Below, in pieces: positions 27,550 through 35,965 of a stretch of DNA of 64,000 nucleotides. A program made the translations under genes and the position numbers. Under the pieces are notes generated by a model. The model was not told the DNA's origin and did no database searches. It worked only from the letters and a program-made list of their open reading frames with translations. This DNA comes from JAOPZW01 sp963789015 (GTDB taxonomy: Bacteria > Actinomycetota > Thermoleophilia > Solirubrobacterales > Solirubrobacteraceae), in NCBI GenBank assembly GCA_963789015.1, contig CAWBIU010000001.1, forward strand, positions 1,550,001-1,614,000, given 5' to 3'. Within the stretch, counting starts at the first letter, position 1, and each line of letters starts with the position of its first letter.

Positions 27550-28565
27550 GCCGCCTCATCGCGATCGCCCTGCTCGTCCTCGCCGCGGCCACGGTCGCCG
27601 CGTGTGGCGAGACGAAGACGGTGCGCGAGCCGTCGATCGTCGTCAGCGGCTCGCCGACGCCGCGCAACACCGGCGACGGACCGCGGCGCAGCAACGCCGT
27701 CCAGATCGCGGTCGTGACCCACGGCCAGGCGTCGAGCCCGTTCTGGGCGATCGTGCGCAACGGCGCTGAGGCGGCCGCCCGGCAGATGGACGTCCTGCTC
27801 AGCTACCGCGCGCCGGACGTCTACAGCCTCGCGCGCATGAAGACGCTGATCGACGAGGCGATCGCCAGCCGTCCCGACGGCCTCGTCGTCTCGCTCCCCG
27901 AGGCCGGCATCGGCTCCGAGGTCCGCCGCGCGGTGGCGGCGGGAATCCCCGTCGTCTCGATCAACTCCGGGAGCGACGTGGCCCACGGCCTCGGCGTGCT
28001 CGCCCACGTCGGCCAGCCCGAGCAGCGCGCCGGCCTCGTCGCCGGGCAGCGCCTGGCGCAGGTGGGCGTGCGCCGCGCGCTGTGCGTCAACCAGCAGGTC
28101 GGCAACCAGGGCCTCGACGACCGCTGTGCCGGGCTGCGGCGGGCGATGCGCGAGGCGGGCGGCAGCGCCAGCGTGCTGAGCGTCGACGACCAGGATCCGG
28201 CCACGACCCGCCGGCTGGCCGCGGTGATCGCCGGGCGGCGGATCGACGGCGTGCTCGCGCTCAACGCGACGACCGGCATGGAGACCGTCGACGCGCTCGG
28301 GCGCAAGGCGGGCCGCGGCGACGTGCAGGTCGGCGCCTTCGACCTCAACCCCGACGTGCTCACCGCGGTGCGCGACGGGCGGATCCGCTTCGCCGTCGAC
28401 CAACAGGCCTATCTGCAGGGCTACCTGCCCGTCTCGCTGCTCGCCCAGCGCGCGCGCTACGGCCTGTTCCCGGCCGAGGGCGACGTCATCGCCACGGGCC
28501 CGCACTTCGTCACGAAGGGCAACGCGGCCCAGGCGCTCGACCTCAGCCGGCGCTCGATTCGCTGA
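27534..28565 (+). CDS. Sugar-type ABC solute-binding lipoprotein (periplasmic-binding protein class I)
   Basis: 343 residues. Lipoprotein signal with lipobox VAAC. The mature part follows the ribose-binding-protein pattern: QIAVVTHGQASSPFWAIVRNG at the start, then DGLVVSLPEAG, GIPVVSINSGSD and a QAYLQGYLPVSLLAQ end. It binds a sugar or related small molecule outside the membrane. The ATPase and permease of a sugar importer are not in the window, so it is an orphan or works with a distant system. TACAGT six bases before the GTG suggests a leaderless message. Confidence 0.8.
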   Translation: MNGPARRLIAIALLVLAAATVAACGETKTVREPSIVVSGSPTPRNTGDGPRRSNAVQIAVVTHGQASSPFWAIVRNGAEAAARQMDVLLSYRAPDVYSLARMKTLIDEAIASRPDGLVVSLPEAGIGSEVRRAVAAGIPVVSINSGSDVAHGLGVLAHVGQPEQRAGLVAGQRLAQVGVRRALCVNQQVGNQGLDDRCAGLRRAMREAGGSASVLSVDDQDPATTRRLAAVIAGRRIDGVLALNATTGMETVDALGRKAGRGDVQVGAFDLNPDVLTAVRDGRIRFAVDQQAYLQGYLPVSLLAQRARYGLFPAEGDVIATGPHFVTKGNAAQALDLSRRSIR

Positions 28566-28593
28566 CGCCGGGGGCTCGGCAGGCGCCGCCACA

Positions 28594-29165
28594 ATTGGCC
28601 GCCTGCTCGTCTTCCTGCTCCGCCGCATCGCCCTCGCGGGGGCCGTGGTCGTCACGGTCGCCGTCCTCACCTACGGCATGATCCGCGTGCTGCGCCCCGA
28701 GCTGTTCCCGGGGGAGGGACTCGTCGGCGGCGTCGTGGCCGACCTGCGGCGTGCGTTCCTGCACTTCGACTTCGGCGGCGCGTGCATGTTCGCCGGCTGC
28801 CCGCCCATCAGCCGCCTGTGGCGGGAGGGCATGGGCGCCGACCTGTCGTTGCTCGTCGGCGCCTTCGTCCTCGGGATCGCCGCCGGCATGGCGGCGGCGT
28901 GTGGTGCGCGTCGCGGCCGCGCTCGCGCTCGGCTCGGCTGCTCGAGGCGGCGGCGATGGTCGGCCTGTGCACGCCCGTCTACGTCGTCGGCCTGGGACTG
29001 CTGCTGCTCTTCACGCCGACCGTGCCGCAGACCATCGACATCCCGACGCTGCAGGCGCTCGCGCTGTGGGCCGCCGTGCTGATCGTGGTCACGAGCCTGC
29101 TCACCGATCTCGCGCTCGCCTGGCTGGACCCGCGGATCCGCGCGTCCGGACGGCCGCCCGGCTGA
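28594..29165 (+). pseudogene. Dipeptide-type ABC permease, internally deleted and frameshifted
   Basis: The start (RLLVFLLRRIALA) and the periplasmic segment with DFGGACMFAGCPP are those of DppB/OppB permeases. The third helix continues, after a one-base deletion at 28897-28898, into VWCASRPRS and LEAAAMVGLCTPVYVVG. Then about 100 residues, including the EAA loop that contacts the ATPase, are missing. The text resumes with the family's C-terminus (LLTDLALAWLDPRIR). Only ATT (28594) or CTG is available as start. About 190 residues against a usual 310, so not a working permease. Confidence 0.6.
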
Positions 29166-29181
29166 GTAATCTCGCCGCCCG

Positions 29182-30363
29182 ATGCCGCCACGGGTGCTGA
29201 TCGCGGGAGGGTCGCTGGGCGGACTGACGGCCGCGCTGGAGCTGCTCGACGCCGGCTGCGACGTCGAGATCCTCGAACGCTCGCCCGTGCGCCTGGAGGG
29301 CCGCGGCGCCGGTATCGTCCTCAACCCGGCCTCGGTCCGCTGGCTCGTCGACCACGAGCCCGGCGTGCTCGACGACATCAGCGTGCCCACGCGGTGGCTG
29401 CGCTACCTGGCGCCCGACGGCGGCATCGCCCACGAGGGCCCGGGCCCCTACCGCTTCACCTCCTACGACGCGCTCTTCCGGCGCCTGTACGACGCGTTCC
29501 CGCCCGAGCGCTACCACTTCGCCCACGAGGTCATCGGGTTCGAGTCGGTGGAGGGCGGCGTGATCGTCGAGCTGGCGGGCGGCCGCCGGGCAGAGGCCGA
29601 CCTGCTCGTGTGCGCCGACGGCGTGCGCTCGGCCGCCCGGCGGCGCCTGGCCCCCGAGGCGGCGCCGGTCTACGCGGGCTACGTGGCGTGGCGCGGCACC
29701 GTCGACCCGGCGCGGCTGAGCCGCGCGACGCTCGACACGCTCGCCGAGGCGATCACCTACGAGGTGCTCCCGCGCGGGCACCTGCTCACCTATCCGATCC
29801 CCGACGGCGCCCGCGGCACGATCACGAACTGGCTCTGGTACCGCAACGTCGCCGAGGGCGCCGACATCGACGACCTCATGACCGACCGCGGCGGCGCGCG
29901 GCGCGAGGTCTCCTTGCCGCCCGGGGCCGTCCAGGACGGCCACGTCGAGGCGCTGCGCGAGGCCGCCGGCCGCGAGCTGCCGCCGCCGCTGCGCGAGCTC
30001 GTCCAGCGCACCGACGAGCCGTTCCTGCAGGCGGTCTTCGACGTCGAGGTCCCGCACATGGCCTTCGGGCGGGTGTGCCTGATCGGCGACGCCGCCTTCG
30101 CTGCGCGCCCGCACGCGGCGGCGGGGACGGCCAAGGCCGCCGAGGACGGCCATCAGCTCGCCCGCGCGATGCGCGAGGCCGGCGGCGACGTCGACGCCGC
30201 GCTCGCGGCCTGGGAGCCGCGCCAGCTTCGGCTTGCGCGGATCGTCTACGACCGCACGCGGGAGGCGGGCCGCCGCGCGCAGTTCGACGGCACGTGGCAG
30301 GTCGGCGACCCGCTGCCGTTCGGGCTCTACGAGGTCGGGGACAGCTTCATGCCCGCGGACTGA
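29182..30363 (+). CDS. FAD-dependent aromatic-ring monooxygenase
   Basis: 393 residues of the PHBH-fold group. GGSLGGLTAALELLDAGCDV with the downstream Glu binds the ADP part of FAD. DLLVCADGVRS is the DG motif and CLIGDAAFAARPHAAAG the GD motif that contacts the FAD ribityl and substrate. The start closely resembles 2,6-dihydroxypyridine-3-monooxygenase-like enzymes, but no pyridine pathway genes are adjacent. TAATCT lies nine bases before the ATG. Followed at once by a strong hairpin. Confidence 0.82.
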   Translation: MPPRVLIAGGSLGGLTAALELLDAGCDVEILERSPVRLEGRGAGIVLNPASVRWLVDHEPGVLDDISVPTRWLRYLAPDGGIAHEGPGPYRFTSYDALFRRLYDAFPPERYHFAHEVIGFESVEGGVIVELAGGRRAEADLLVCADGVRSAARRRLAPEAAPVYAGYVAWRGTVDPARLSRATLDTLAEAITYEVLPRGHLLTYPIPDGARGTITNWLWYRNVAEGADIDDLMTDRGGARREVSLPPGAVQDGHVEALREAAGRELPPPLRELVQRTDEPFLQAVFDVEVPHMAFGRVCLIGDAAFAARPHAAAGTAKAAEDGHQLARAMREAGGDVDAALAAWEPRQLRLARIVYDRTREAGRRAQFDGTWQVGDPLPFGLYEVGDSFMPAD

Positions 30364-30392
30364 GCGACTCACAGCCGCGCGTTGTGAGTCGC
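30364..30392. terminator. Ten-base perfect inverted repeat after the monooxygenase
   Basis: GCGACTCACA (30364-30373) and TGTGAGTCGC (30383-30392) pair perfectly around a nine-base loop, starting right after the monooxygenase stop codon. It is most likely a terminator. It could also be an operator, since it lies 50 bases before the MFS/LysR transcription unit. Confidence 0.5.
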
Positions 30393-30441
30393 GGCCGGAT
30401 CGGTGTGCGTCCGGCGTGCCGCGCCGGGGCACCGCCGGGGC

Positions 30442-31880
30442 ATGAGCGAAGCCCACCCGCGCGCCGCCGCGACCCTCTTCGTGGTCAGCGCGGCGATCCT
30501 CCTCGACGCCCTCGACCTGTCGATCACCCAGATCGCCCTGCCCTCCATCGGCCGCGATCTCGGTCTGGCGGCCGGGACGCTGGGCTGGGTCCCCAACGCC
30601 TACGTCCTCGCCTACGGCGGTCTGCTCCTGCTCGGCGGCCGCGCCGCCGACCTGCTCGGCCGCCGCACCGTGTTCCTCACGGGGCTGCCGTCTTCGGCGC
30701 GATGTCGCTCGTCTGCGGGCTGGCGCCCGGCGCGGAGATCCTGATCGCCGCTCGCGCGCTGCAGGGTGTCGGCGCCGCGCTGACCGTGCCCGCCGCCGTC
30801 TCGATCATCGCCACCACGTTCGCCGAGGGCCCGGAGCGCAACCGCGCGCTGGGCGTCTTCGCGGCGAGCGCCAGCGCCGGCTTCGGCGTCGGGCTCGTCC
30901 TCGGCGGCGTGCTCACCGACGTCCTGAGCTGGCGCTGGATCTTCGTCGTCAAGGTGCCGGTCGTGCTCGGCGTCGCGCTCGTCGCGGCGCGCGCGCTGCC
31001 GCGTGACGCGCCGGGCGCCCGGCGCGGCTCGCACGACCTGTCGGGCGCGCTCTCCAGCGCGGCCGGGCTGTTGCTGCTCGTCCTCGTCCTCACCCAGGTC
31101 GCCGAGCGGACGCTGAGCGCCGCCGTGCTCGCCGGGGCCGGAGCGCTCGCCGTCGTGCTGCTCGCGGGCTTCGCCGTCCGCGAGCGGCGCGCGGCCGATC
31201 CGCTGCTGCCGCCCGCGCTGCTGCGCCTGCCCGGGGTGCGTGCCGCCGACGCCGGCTCGCTGACCGTGCTCGCGGCGCCGTTCGGCTTCTCCTACGTGAC
31301 GACGCTCTTCCTGCAGGACGTGCAGGGTCACTCGCCGCTGGCCACGGGCCTGGCGCTGCTGCCCGGCGCCGTGCTGTCGGCGCTCGTCGCGCGGTGGGCG
31401 GCGCCGGCGCTCCTCGCGCGGGCGGGGGTGCGTGCCAGCGCGGCGGGCGGGCTGCTGCTCGTCGCCGCCGGCTTCGCGCTGCTGCTGCGGATGGAGCCCG
31501 GGGCGTCGTACGCGGCCGTCGTCCTGCCTGCGTCGATCGTCTGCCTCGGGCTCGGGATGGGCATCGCCTACCCGGTGTTCACCGTCGCGGCCGTGGCGGG
31601 CGTGCCCGACGAGCGCCAGGGCGTGGCCGCGGGGATCCAGAGCACCGCGCTGCAGGTCGGCGGCGGGCTCGGGCTCGCGCTCGTCAGCGCGACGGTCGCG
31701 GGCACGCTCGGCGGCGACGGCTCGGGCGACCTCACCGCGGCGCTGCGGGCGGGCGCCGCGGTGGGCACGGCGCTGCCGCTGCTCGGCGCGCTCGTCGCCG
31801 CCGCCGGCCTGCGCGACCCCCGGCGCGACGAGGCCGGTAGCGTCGGCGGTCTCGTGGCACAGGGGGCCGATGACGCGTGA
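30442..31880 (+). pseudogene. MFS exporter (DHA2-like), one apparent -1 frameshift
   Basis: From ATG 30442 the frame gives the first helix (ILLDALDLSITQIALPSIGRDL) and motif A (GGRAADLLGRR). The frame then changes at 30688-30689, where a missing base would turn the text into the expected third helix (VFGAMSLVCGLAPG). The remainder is intact through motif C (GFGVGLVLGGVLTD) and the later helices. Corrected length about 479 residues, 14 helices. Likely a drug exporter governed by the LysR gene whose GTG overlaps its stop. A base-calling deletion is the simplest reading. Confidence 0.75.
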
Positions 31881-32785
31881 CGCCGGAGTTGCACCAGCTG
31901 CGCTGCTTCGTTGCCGCCGCCGAGGAGCTGAGCTTCACGGCCGCGGCGCGCCGCGTGTACGTCTCCCAGCAGGCCCTGAGCCGCGTCATCGCGCAGCTCG
32001 AGCGCGGTCTGGGCATCGCGCTCTTCGAACGCACGACGCGCTCGGTGACGCTCACCGAGGCGGGTCGCGCGATGCTGCCCGCGGCGCGACGCGCGCTCGC
32101 CGCCGCCGCCGAGGCGGTGGCCGCGGCGCAGGCAGCGGCGGGCACATCGGGCCCGCTGCGCACCGACATCTCCTCGGGCGGGATCGAGACCGGCGCGATC
32201 GTCCTGCGGCGGATGCGCCGCGAGCACCCGGAGCTCGCCGTCGAGCAGGTCGAGCACGGCGTCCCGCGAGGACTGCGGCTGTTGCTCGACGGCGGCCTGG
32301 ACGTCCTGCTCGGCCTCGCCGGTGAGCTGCCGGCGGGCGTGCGCGCCCTGGCGGTGCGCCGCGAGGCGGTGCTCGTCGGGATGGCCGCCGGGCACCCGCT
32401 CGCGCGGGCCGGGACGGTGACCGTCGCCGCGCTCGGCGACACGCCGCTGCTCTTGCCTTCCGACGAGCTCGCGCCCGAGTGGAACCGCTTCGTCGAGGAG
32501 ATCTGGCAGGCGGCGGGGTTGCGCGCGCGCCGTCACGCGGTCGTCACGCACGGCTCGGTGGCCGCGGCCGAGCTCGTTCGCGAGGGGGCGTGCGTGGTGC
32601 CGACGATGGCGTGGACCGATCCGCCCGCGGGGCTCGTCTTCCGCCCGCTCTCGGGCGACGTGCCGCGCTTCACGTGGTCGGCCATGTGGCGCGACGGGGC
32701 GGAGACGCGCCCGGGCGTCGATGCGTTCCTGACCGCCGCGAGCGGCGTCGCCGCCGAGCGCGGCTGGCTCGACGGCGACGCCTAG
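31877..32785 (+). CDS. LysR-family transcription regulator
   Basis: 302 residues. The N-terminal winged HTH is plain (LHQLRCFVAAAEELSFTAAA, then RVYVSQQALSRVIAQLE). It is followed by a LysR substrate-binding domain with LFERTTRSVTLTEAG at the linker. Its start overlaps the MFS stop (GTGA), so it is cotranscribed with the exporter rather than divergent from a target, which is unusual for the family. The effector is unknown. Shares CTAG with the convergent GST gene. Confidence 0.88.
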   Translation: MTPELHQLRCFVAAAEELSFTAAARRVYVSQQALSRVIAQLERGLGIALFERTTRSVTLTEAGRAMLPAARRALAAAAEAVAAAQAAAGTSGPLRTDISSGGIETGAIVLRRMRREHPELAVEQVEHGVPRGLRLLLDGGLDVLLGLAGELPAGVRALAVRREAVLVGMAAGHPLARAGTVTVAALGDTPLLLPSDELAPEWNRFVEEIWQAAGLRARRHAVVTHGSVAAAELVREGACVVPTMAWTDPPAGLVFRPLSGDVPRFTWSAMWRDGAETRPGVDAFLTAASGVAAERGWLDGDA

Positions 32786-33438
32786 AACTCCATCTCCAGC
32801 TCCTGCACCGCGTCGGGCTCGGCGTGGGCCTCGCGGGTCCACTCCTCGAGCGCGTCGAGGGCGAGCACGGTGTCGACGTAGTCGGCGCTCACGTCGTCGA
32901 GCGGCACGTCGTAGGTCAGGAAGCGCGTGCACACCGGCGCGTACATCGCGTCCGCGGCGCACGGCCGGGCGCCGAACAGGAACGGGCCGCCGTACGTGCT
33001 CAGGCAGTCGTGCCAGATCATCCGGATGCGGTCGATGTCCGCCTGGGCGCCGGTCCACACCTTGAAGTCGGGGAAACGCGCCTTGAGGTTCATCGGCAGC
33101 GCGCTTCGTAGGTTGGCGAAGCCCGCGTGCATCTCGCCGGAGATCGAGCGGCAGTGCGCGCGCTGGACGCCGTCGGCGGGCAGCAGGCCGGCGTCCGGGC
33201 GGCGCTCGTGCAGGTACTCGGCGATCGCCAGCGTGTCCCAGATCGTCACGCCCTCGTGCTCGAGGCTGGGGACGAGGAAGGAGGGCGACATGAGCAGCAG
33301 CTCGGCGCGCGCCGCGGCCTCGTCGAGCGAGCGGACGCGCACCTCCGGGTCCAAGCCGGCCATGCGGCACAGCAGGAAACCGCGCAGAGACCACGATCCA
33401 TAGTTTCGACTGATGATGGTCAGCGTTGCGTCGGGCAC
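32782..33438 (-). CDS. Glutathione S-transferase family protein
   Basis: 218 residues. The thioredoxin-like N-terminal domain has a Ser/Tyr-containing SRNYGSWSLRGFLL start and the FLVPSLEHEG loop with the cis-Pro of the glutathione site. The helical C-terminal domain follows. By layout it is nearest to maleylacetoacetate-isomerase or stress GSTs. Many actinomycetes lack glutathione, so the thiol used may differ. GTG start at 33438; the longer frame upstream runs antisense into the next gene and is rejected. Confidence 0.8.
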   Translation of the reverse strand: MPDATLTIISRNYGSWSLRGFLLCRMAGLDPEVRVRSLDEAAARAELLLMSPSFLVPSLEHEGVTIWDTLAIAEYLHERRPDAGLLPADGVQRAHCRSISGEMHAGFANLRSALPMNLKARFPDFKVWTGAQADIDRIRMIWHDCLSTYGGPFLFGARPCAADAMYAPVCTRFLTYDVPLDDVSADYVDTVLALDALEEWTREAHAEPDAVQELEMEF

Positions 33439-33568
33439 CGAGTGGCCTCCGTCGAGGTCGTGTTCGTTCGGGCGCCCGGAGCGGGGACGAGCCGCGGGCT
33501 GTCGTGCCAGCTTAACCGATCGGCGGGTGCCGTTTGTTGACGTTGTGTCTACGCTTGCGGACCTACGG

Positions 33569-34786
33569 ATGCTGTACTCGGCGTACCAGGCCCAGGCGGA
33601 CGTGCTCGCCCCGCTGCGCGTCATGTCGGCGGTGACGGCGCTGGCGCTCGGGCGGCTCCCGCACGACACCGCGGGCAACTGGTTCGTGCGATCGGCCCTC
33701 GCCGGCGCGGAGATGACCTCGCGCATGGCCCTGACCCACCGCAGGCCGGAGTTCGCCATCACGAGCGCGGAGGTCGCAGGCGAGCGCGTCGCCGTGCGCG
33801 AGCAGGCCGCGGACGTCACGCCGTTCGGCACGCTCCTGCGCTTCGCCAAGGACACGGACGCCGTCCAGCCGCGCGTGCTCGTCATCGCGCCGCTGTCGGG
33901 CCACTTCGCGACGCTGTTGCGCGGCACGGTGCAGACGCTGCTCGCCGACCACGACGTCTTCATCACCGACTGGCACAACGCTCGCGACGTCGAGCTGATC
34001 CACGGGCGCTTCGGCCTGGACGAGTACGTCGAGCACCTGATCCGGTGGCTCGAGGTGATCGGCCCGGGCGCCCACGCGATGGCCGTTTGCCAGCCGTGCG
34101 TCCCGGCGCTCGCCGCGGCGGCGCTGATGGCCGAGGACGACAACCCGGCCCAGCCGCGCAGCCTGACGCTCATGGCCGGCCCCGTCGACGGCCGGATCAA
34201 CCCGACCGCGGTCAACGACCTCGCCTGCGGGCGCTCGATCGGCTGGTTCGAGCAGAACGTCATCGACACCGTTCCGCTGCGCTTCAAGGGCGCGATGCGC
34301 CGCGTCTACCCCGGCTTCCTCCAGCTCGCGGCGTTCCTGAACATGAACCGTGAGCGCCACCGCACGGCGTTCGCCGGCCTCTACGACGACATCCTCCAGG
34401 GCAACCACGACCGCGCGGCGTCGACCATGCGCTTCTACGACGAGTACTTCACCGTGCTCGACCTGGCCGCCGAGTTCTACCTCGAGACGGTCAGCGCGAT
34501 CTTCCAGGAGCACCTGCTCGCGCGCGGCGAGCTCACGTGGCGCGGCCGGCCGGTGAACCCGGCCGCGATCCGGCGCATGGGCCTGCTCACCGTCGAGGGC
34601 GAGCGCGACGACATCAGCGCGCCGGGCCAGACGATGGCCGCGCTGGAGCTGTGCAGCGGGCTCGGGCGCGCCGAGAAGCGCCAGCACCTGCAGCCCGGCG
34701 TCGGCCACTACGGCGTGTTCAGCGGGCGGCGCTGGGAGACGCAGGTCTATCCGCTCTTGCGGACGATGATCCTCGCCACCGACTGA
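33569..34786 (+). CDS. phaZ: Intracellular polyhydroxyalkanoate depolymerase
   Basis: 405 residues of the PhaZ1-type intracellular depolymerase group, which breaks down stored polyhydroxybutyrate granules. The block HDVFITDWHNARDV is characteristic. The nucleophile motif AVCQPCVPALAA has Cys in place of the usual Ser, as in the Ralstonia enzyme. A VEGERDDIS segment supplies the Asp and PGVGHYGVFSG the His. Start at ATG 33569, where the family's MLYSAYQ begins; a TTGACG -35-like hexamer lies about 30 bases before it. No PHA synthase is in the window. Confidence 0.85.
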   Translation: MLYSAYQAQADVLAPLRVMSAVTALALGRLPHDTAGNWFVRSALAGAEMTSRMALTHRRPEFAITSAEVAGERVAVREQAADVTPFGTLLRFAKDTDAVQPRVLVIAPLSGHFATLLRGTVQTLLADHDVFITDWHNARDVELIHGRFGLDEYVEHLIRWLEVIGPGAHAMAVCQPCVPALAAAALMAEDDNPAQPRSLTLMAGPVDGRINPTAVNDLACGRSIGWFEQNVIDTVPLRFKGAMRRVYPGFLQLAAFLNMNRERHRTAFAGLYDDILQGNHDRAASTMRFYDEYFTVLDLAAEFYLETVSAIFQEHLLARGELTWRGRPVNPAAIRRMGLLTVEGERDDISAPGQTMAALELCSGLGRAEKRQHLQPGVGHYGVFSGRRWETQVYPLLRTMILATD

Positions 34787-34789
34787 CGC

Positions 34790-35893
34790 TCAGGCGCCGA
34801 GGGCGACCTCGTCGCTGCGCGTGTCGAGCGCGATCTCGGCCACCCCGTCGCCCTCGGGGACGCGCACGACCGGTACGTCGGGCTCGTTGGGGTCGACCTT
34901 GGCCACGACGCCCACGCGCCCGTCGGCGAGCTTGACCTCGGTGCCGACCGGGAACGGGAACACCGCGCGCCGGAACGTGTCGACGACCTCGGGGTCGAAC
35001 GTCGTCCCGCGGCCGCTCTTGATGACCTCCACGCCGACGTGGGCCGGCGCCGCGGACTTGTACGGCCGCTCGCTCGTGATGGCGTCGTAGACGTCGGCGA
35101 CGGCCGCGAAGCGCGGGAACTGGTGGATCTCGTCGCCGCCGATGCCACGCGGGTAGCCGCTGCCGTCCATCCGCTCGTGGTGATCGCGGATCACGGCCAT
35201 GACGAGCGGGCTGGTGGAGCGCGGGTTGAGCAGGGCCACGCCCGCCTCGGGGTGGCCGCGCATCAGCCTCCACTCGTGGTCGTCGAGCTGGCCCGGCTTG
35301 TTGAGGACCTCGGTGGGCACGGCCATCTTCCCGATGTCATGGAGCAGCAGCCCCATGCCCAGCAGCGACAGGCGCTCCTCGATGCGGTCGTAGCGGCGCT
35401 CACCGCGATAGTCCGCCCAGCCGTCGCGGCGGAACTGCAGGCGGGCGAGCATCAGCCCCAGCGCGGTGACGTTGATCGAGTGGCGGTGCGTGTACTGGTC
35501 GGCGGCCGCGAGGTCGTTCAGGGCCAGGGCGGCGTCCGGGGCGTCGAGCAGGAACGAGGTCAGCTTCTCGACGATCGCCGACAGGTCCCGGATCGTGTCC
35601 AGCGGCAGCGGCTGCTGGGCGGAGAACGCGTCGCGCGCGCTCGCCAGCGAGCGGGCCACGCTCTGGGCGGTCTCGGCCCGGACGGGCTCGGGGATCAGCT
35701 CGGCGGGCTCGATGCCATCGGACAGCTCGTCCGACACCCAGATGGCGTGGATCCCCTGGGCGACGAGCGCGCGCTGGTAGCGCTCGGTGATCAGCGCGCC
35801 GCTGCGCAGCAGCGGGATCTGTCCCGGCTTGGCGGCGGGCAGGTCTCGCGCCAGGCGCAAGCCGGCAGCGCGCGAGACACCGGTCAGGCGCAC
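34790..35893 (-). CDS. HD-GYP domain protein, likely c-di-GMP phosphodiesterase
   Basis: 367 residues. The metal-binding HD (LGMGLLLHDIGKMAVP) and the following DHHERMDGSGYPRG with its GYP are complete. Other HD-GYP marks (YTHRHSINVTALGLMLA, RFAAVADVYDAITSERPYK) are also present. The C-terminal 60 residues form a small beta domain (EVKLADGRVGVVAKVDPNEP). The N-terminal 100 residues lack a known sensor domain. Degrades cyclic di-GMP in family members of this type. It lies 72 bases after the ltrA-like gene on the same strand. GTG start. Confidence 0.88.
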   Translation of the reverse strand: MRLTGVSRAAGLRLARDLPAAKPGQIPLLRSGALITERYQRALVAQGIHAIWVSDELSDGIEPAELIPEPVRAETAQSVARSLASARDAFSAQQPLPLDTIRDLSAIVEKLTSFLLDAPDAALALNDLAAADQYTHRHSINVTALGLMLARLQFRRDGWADYRGERRYDRIEERLSLLGMGLLLHDIGKMAVPTEVLNKPGQLDDHEWRLMRGHPEAGVALLNPRSTSPLVMAVIRDHHERMDGSGYPRGIGGDEIHQFPRFAAVADVYDAITSERPYKSAAPAHVGVEVIKSGRGTTFDPEVVDTFRRAVFPFPVGTEVKLADGRVGVVAKVDPNEPDVPVVRVPEGDGVAEIALDTRSDEVALGA

Positions 35894-35965
35894 CGGGTGC
35901 CGCCGTGGTCGGGGTCGGGCACGCGCGCAAGCCTAGAGCGGTCGTCCCACGGAAGGACAGGCCCG

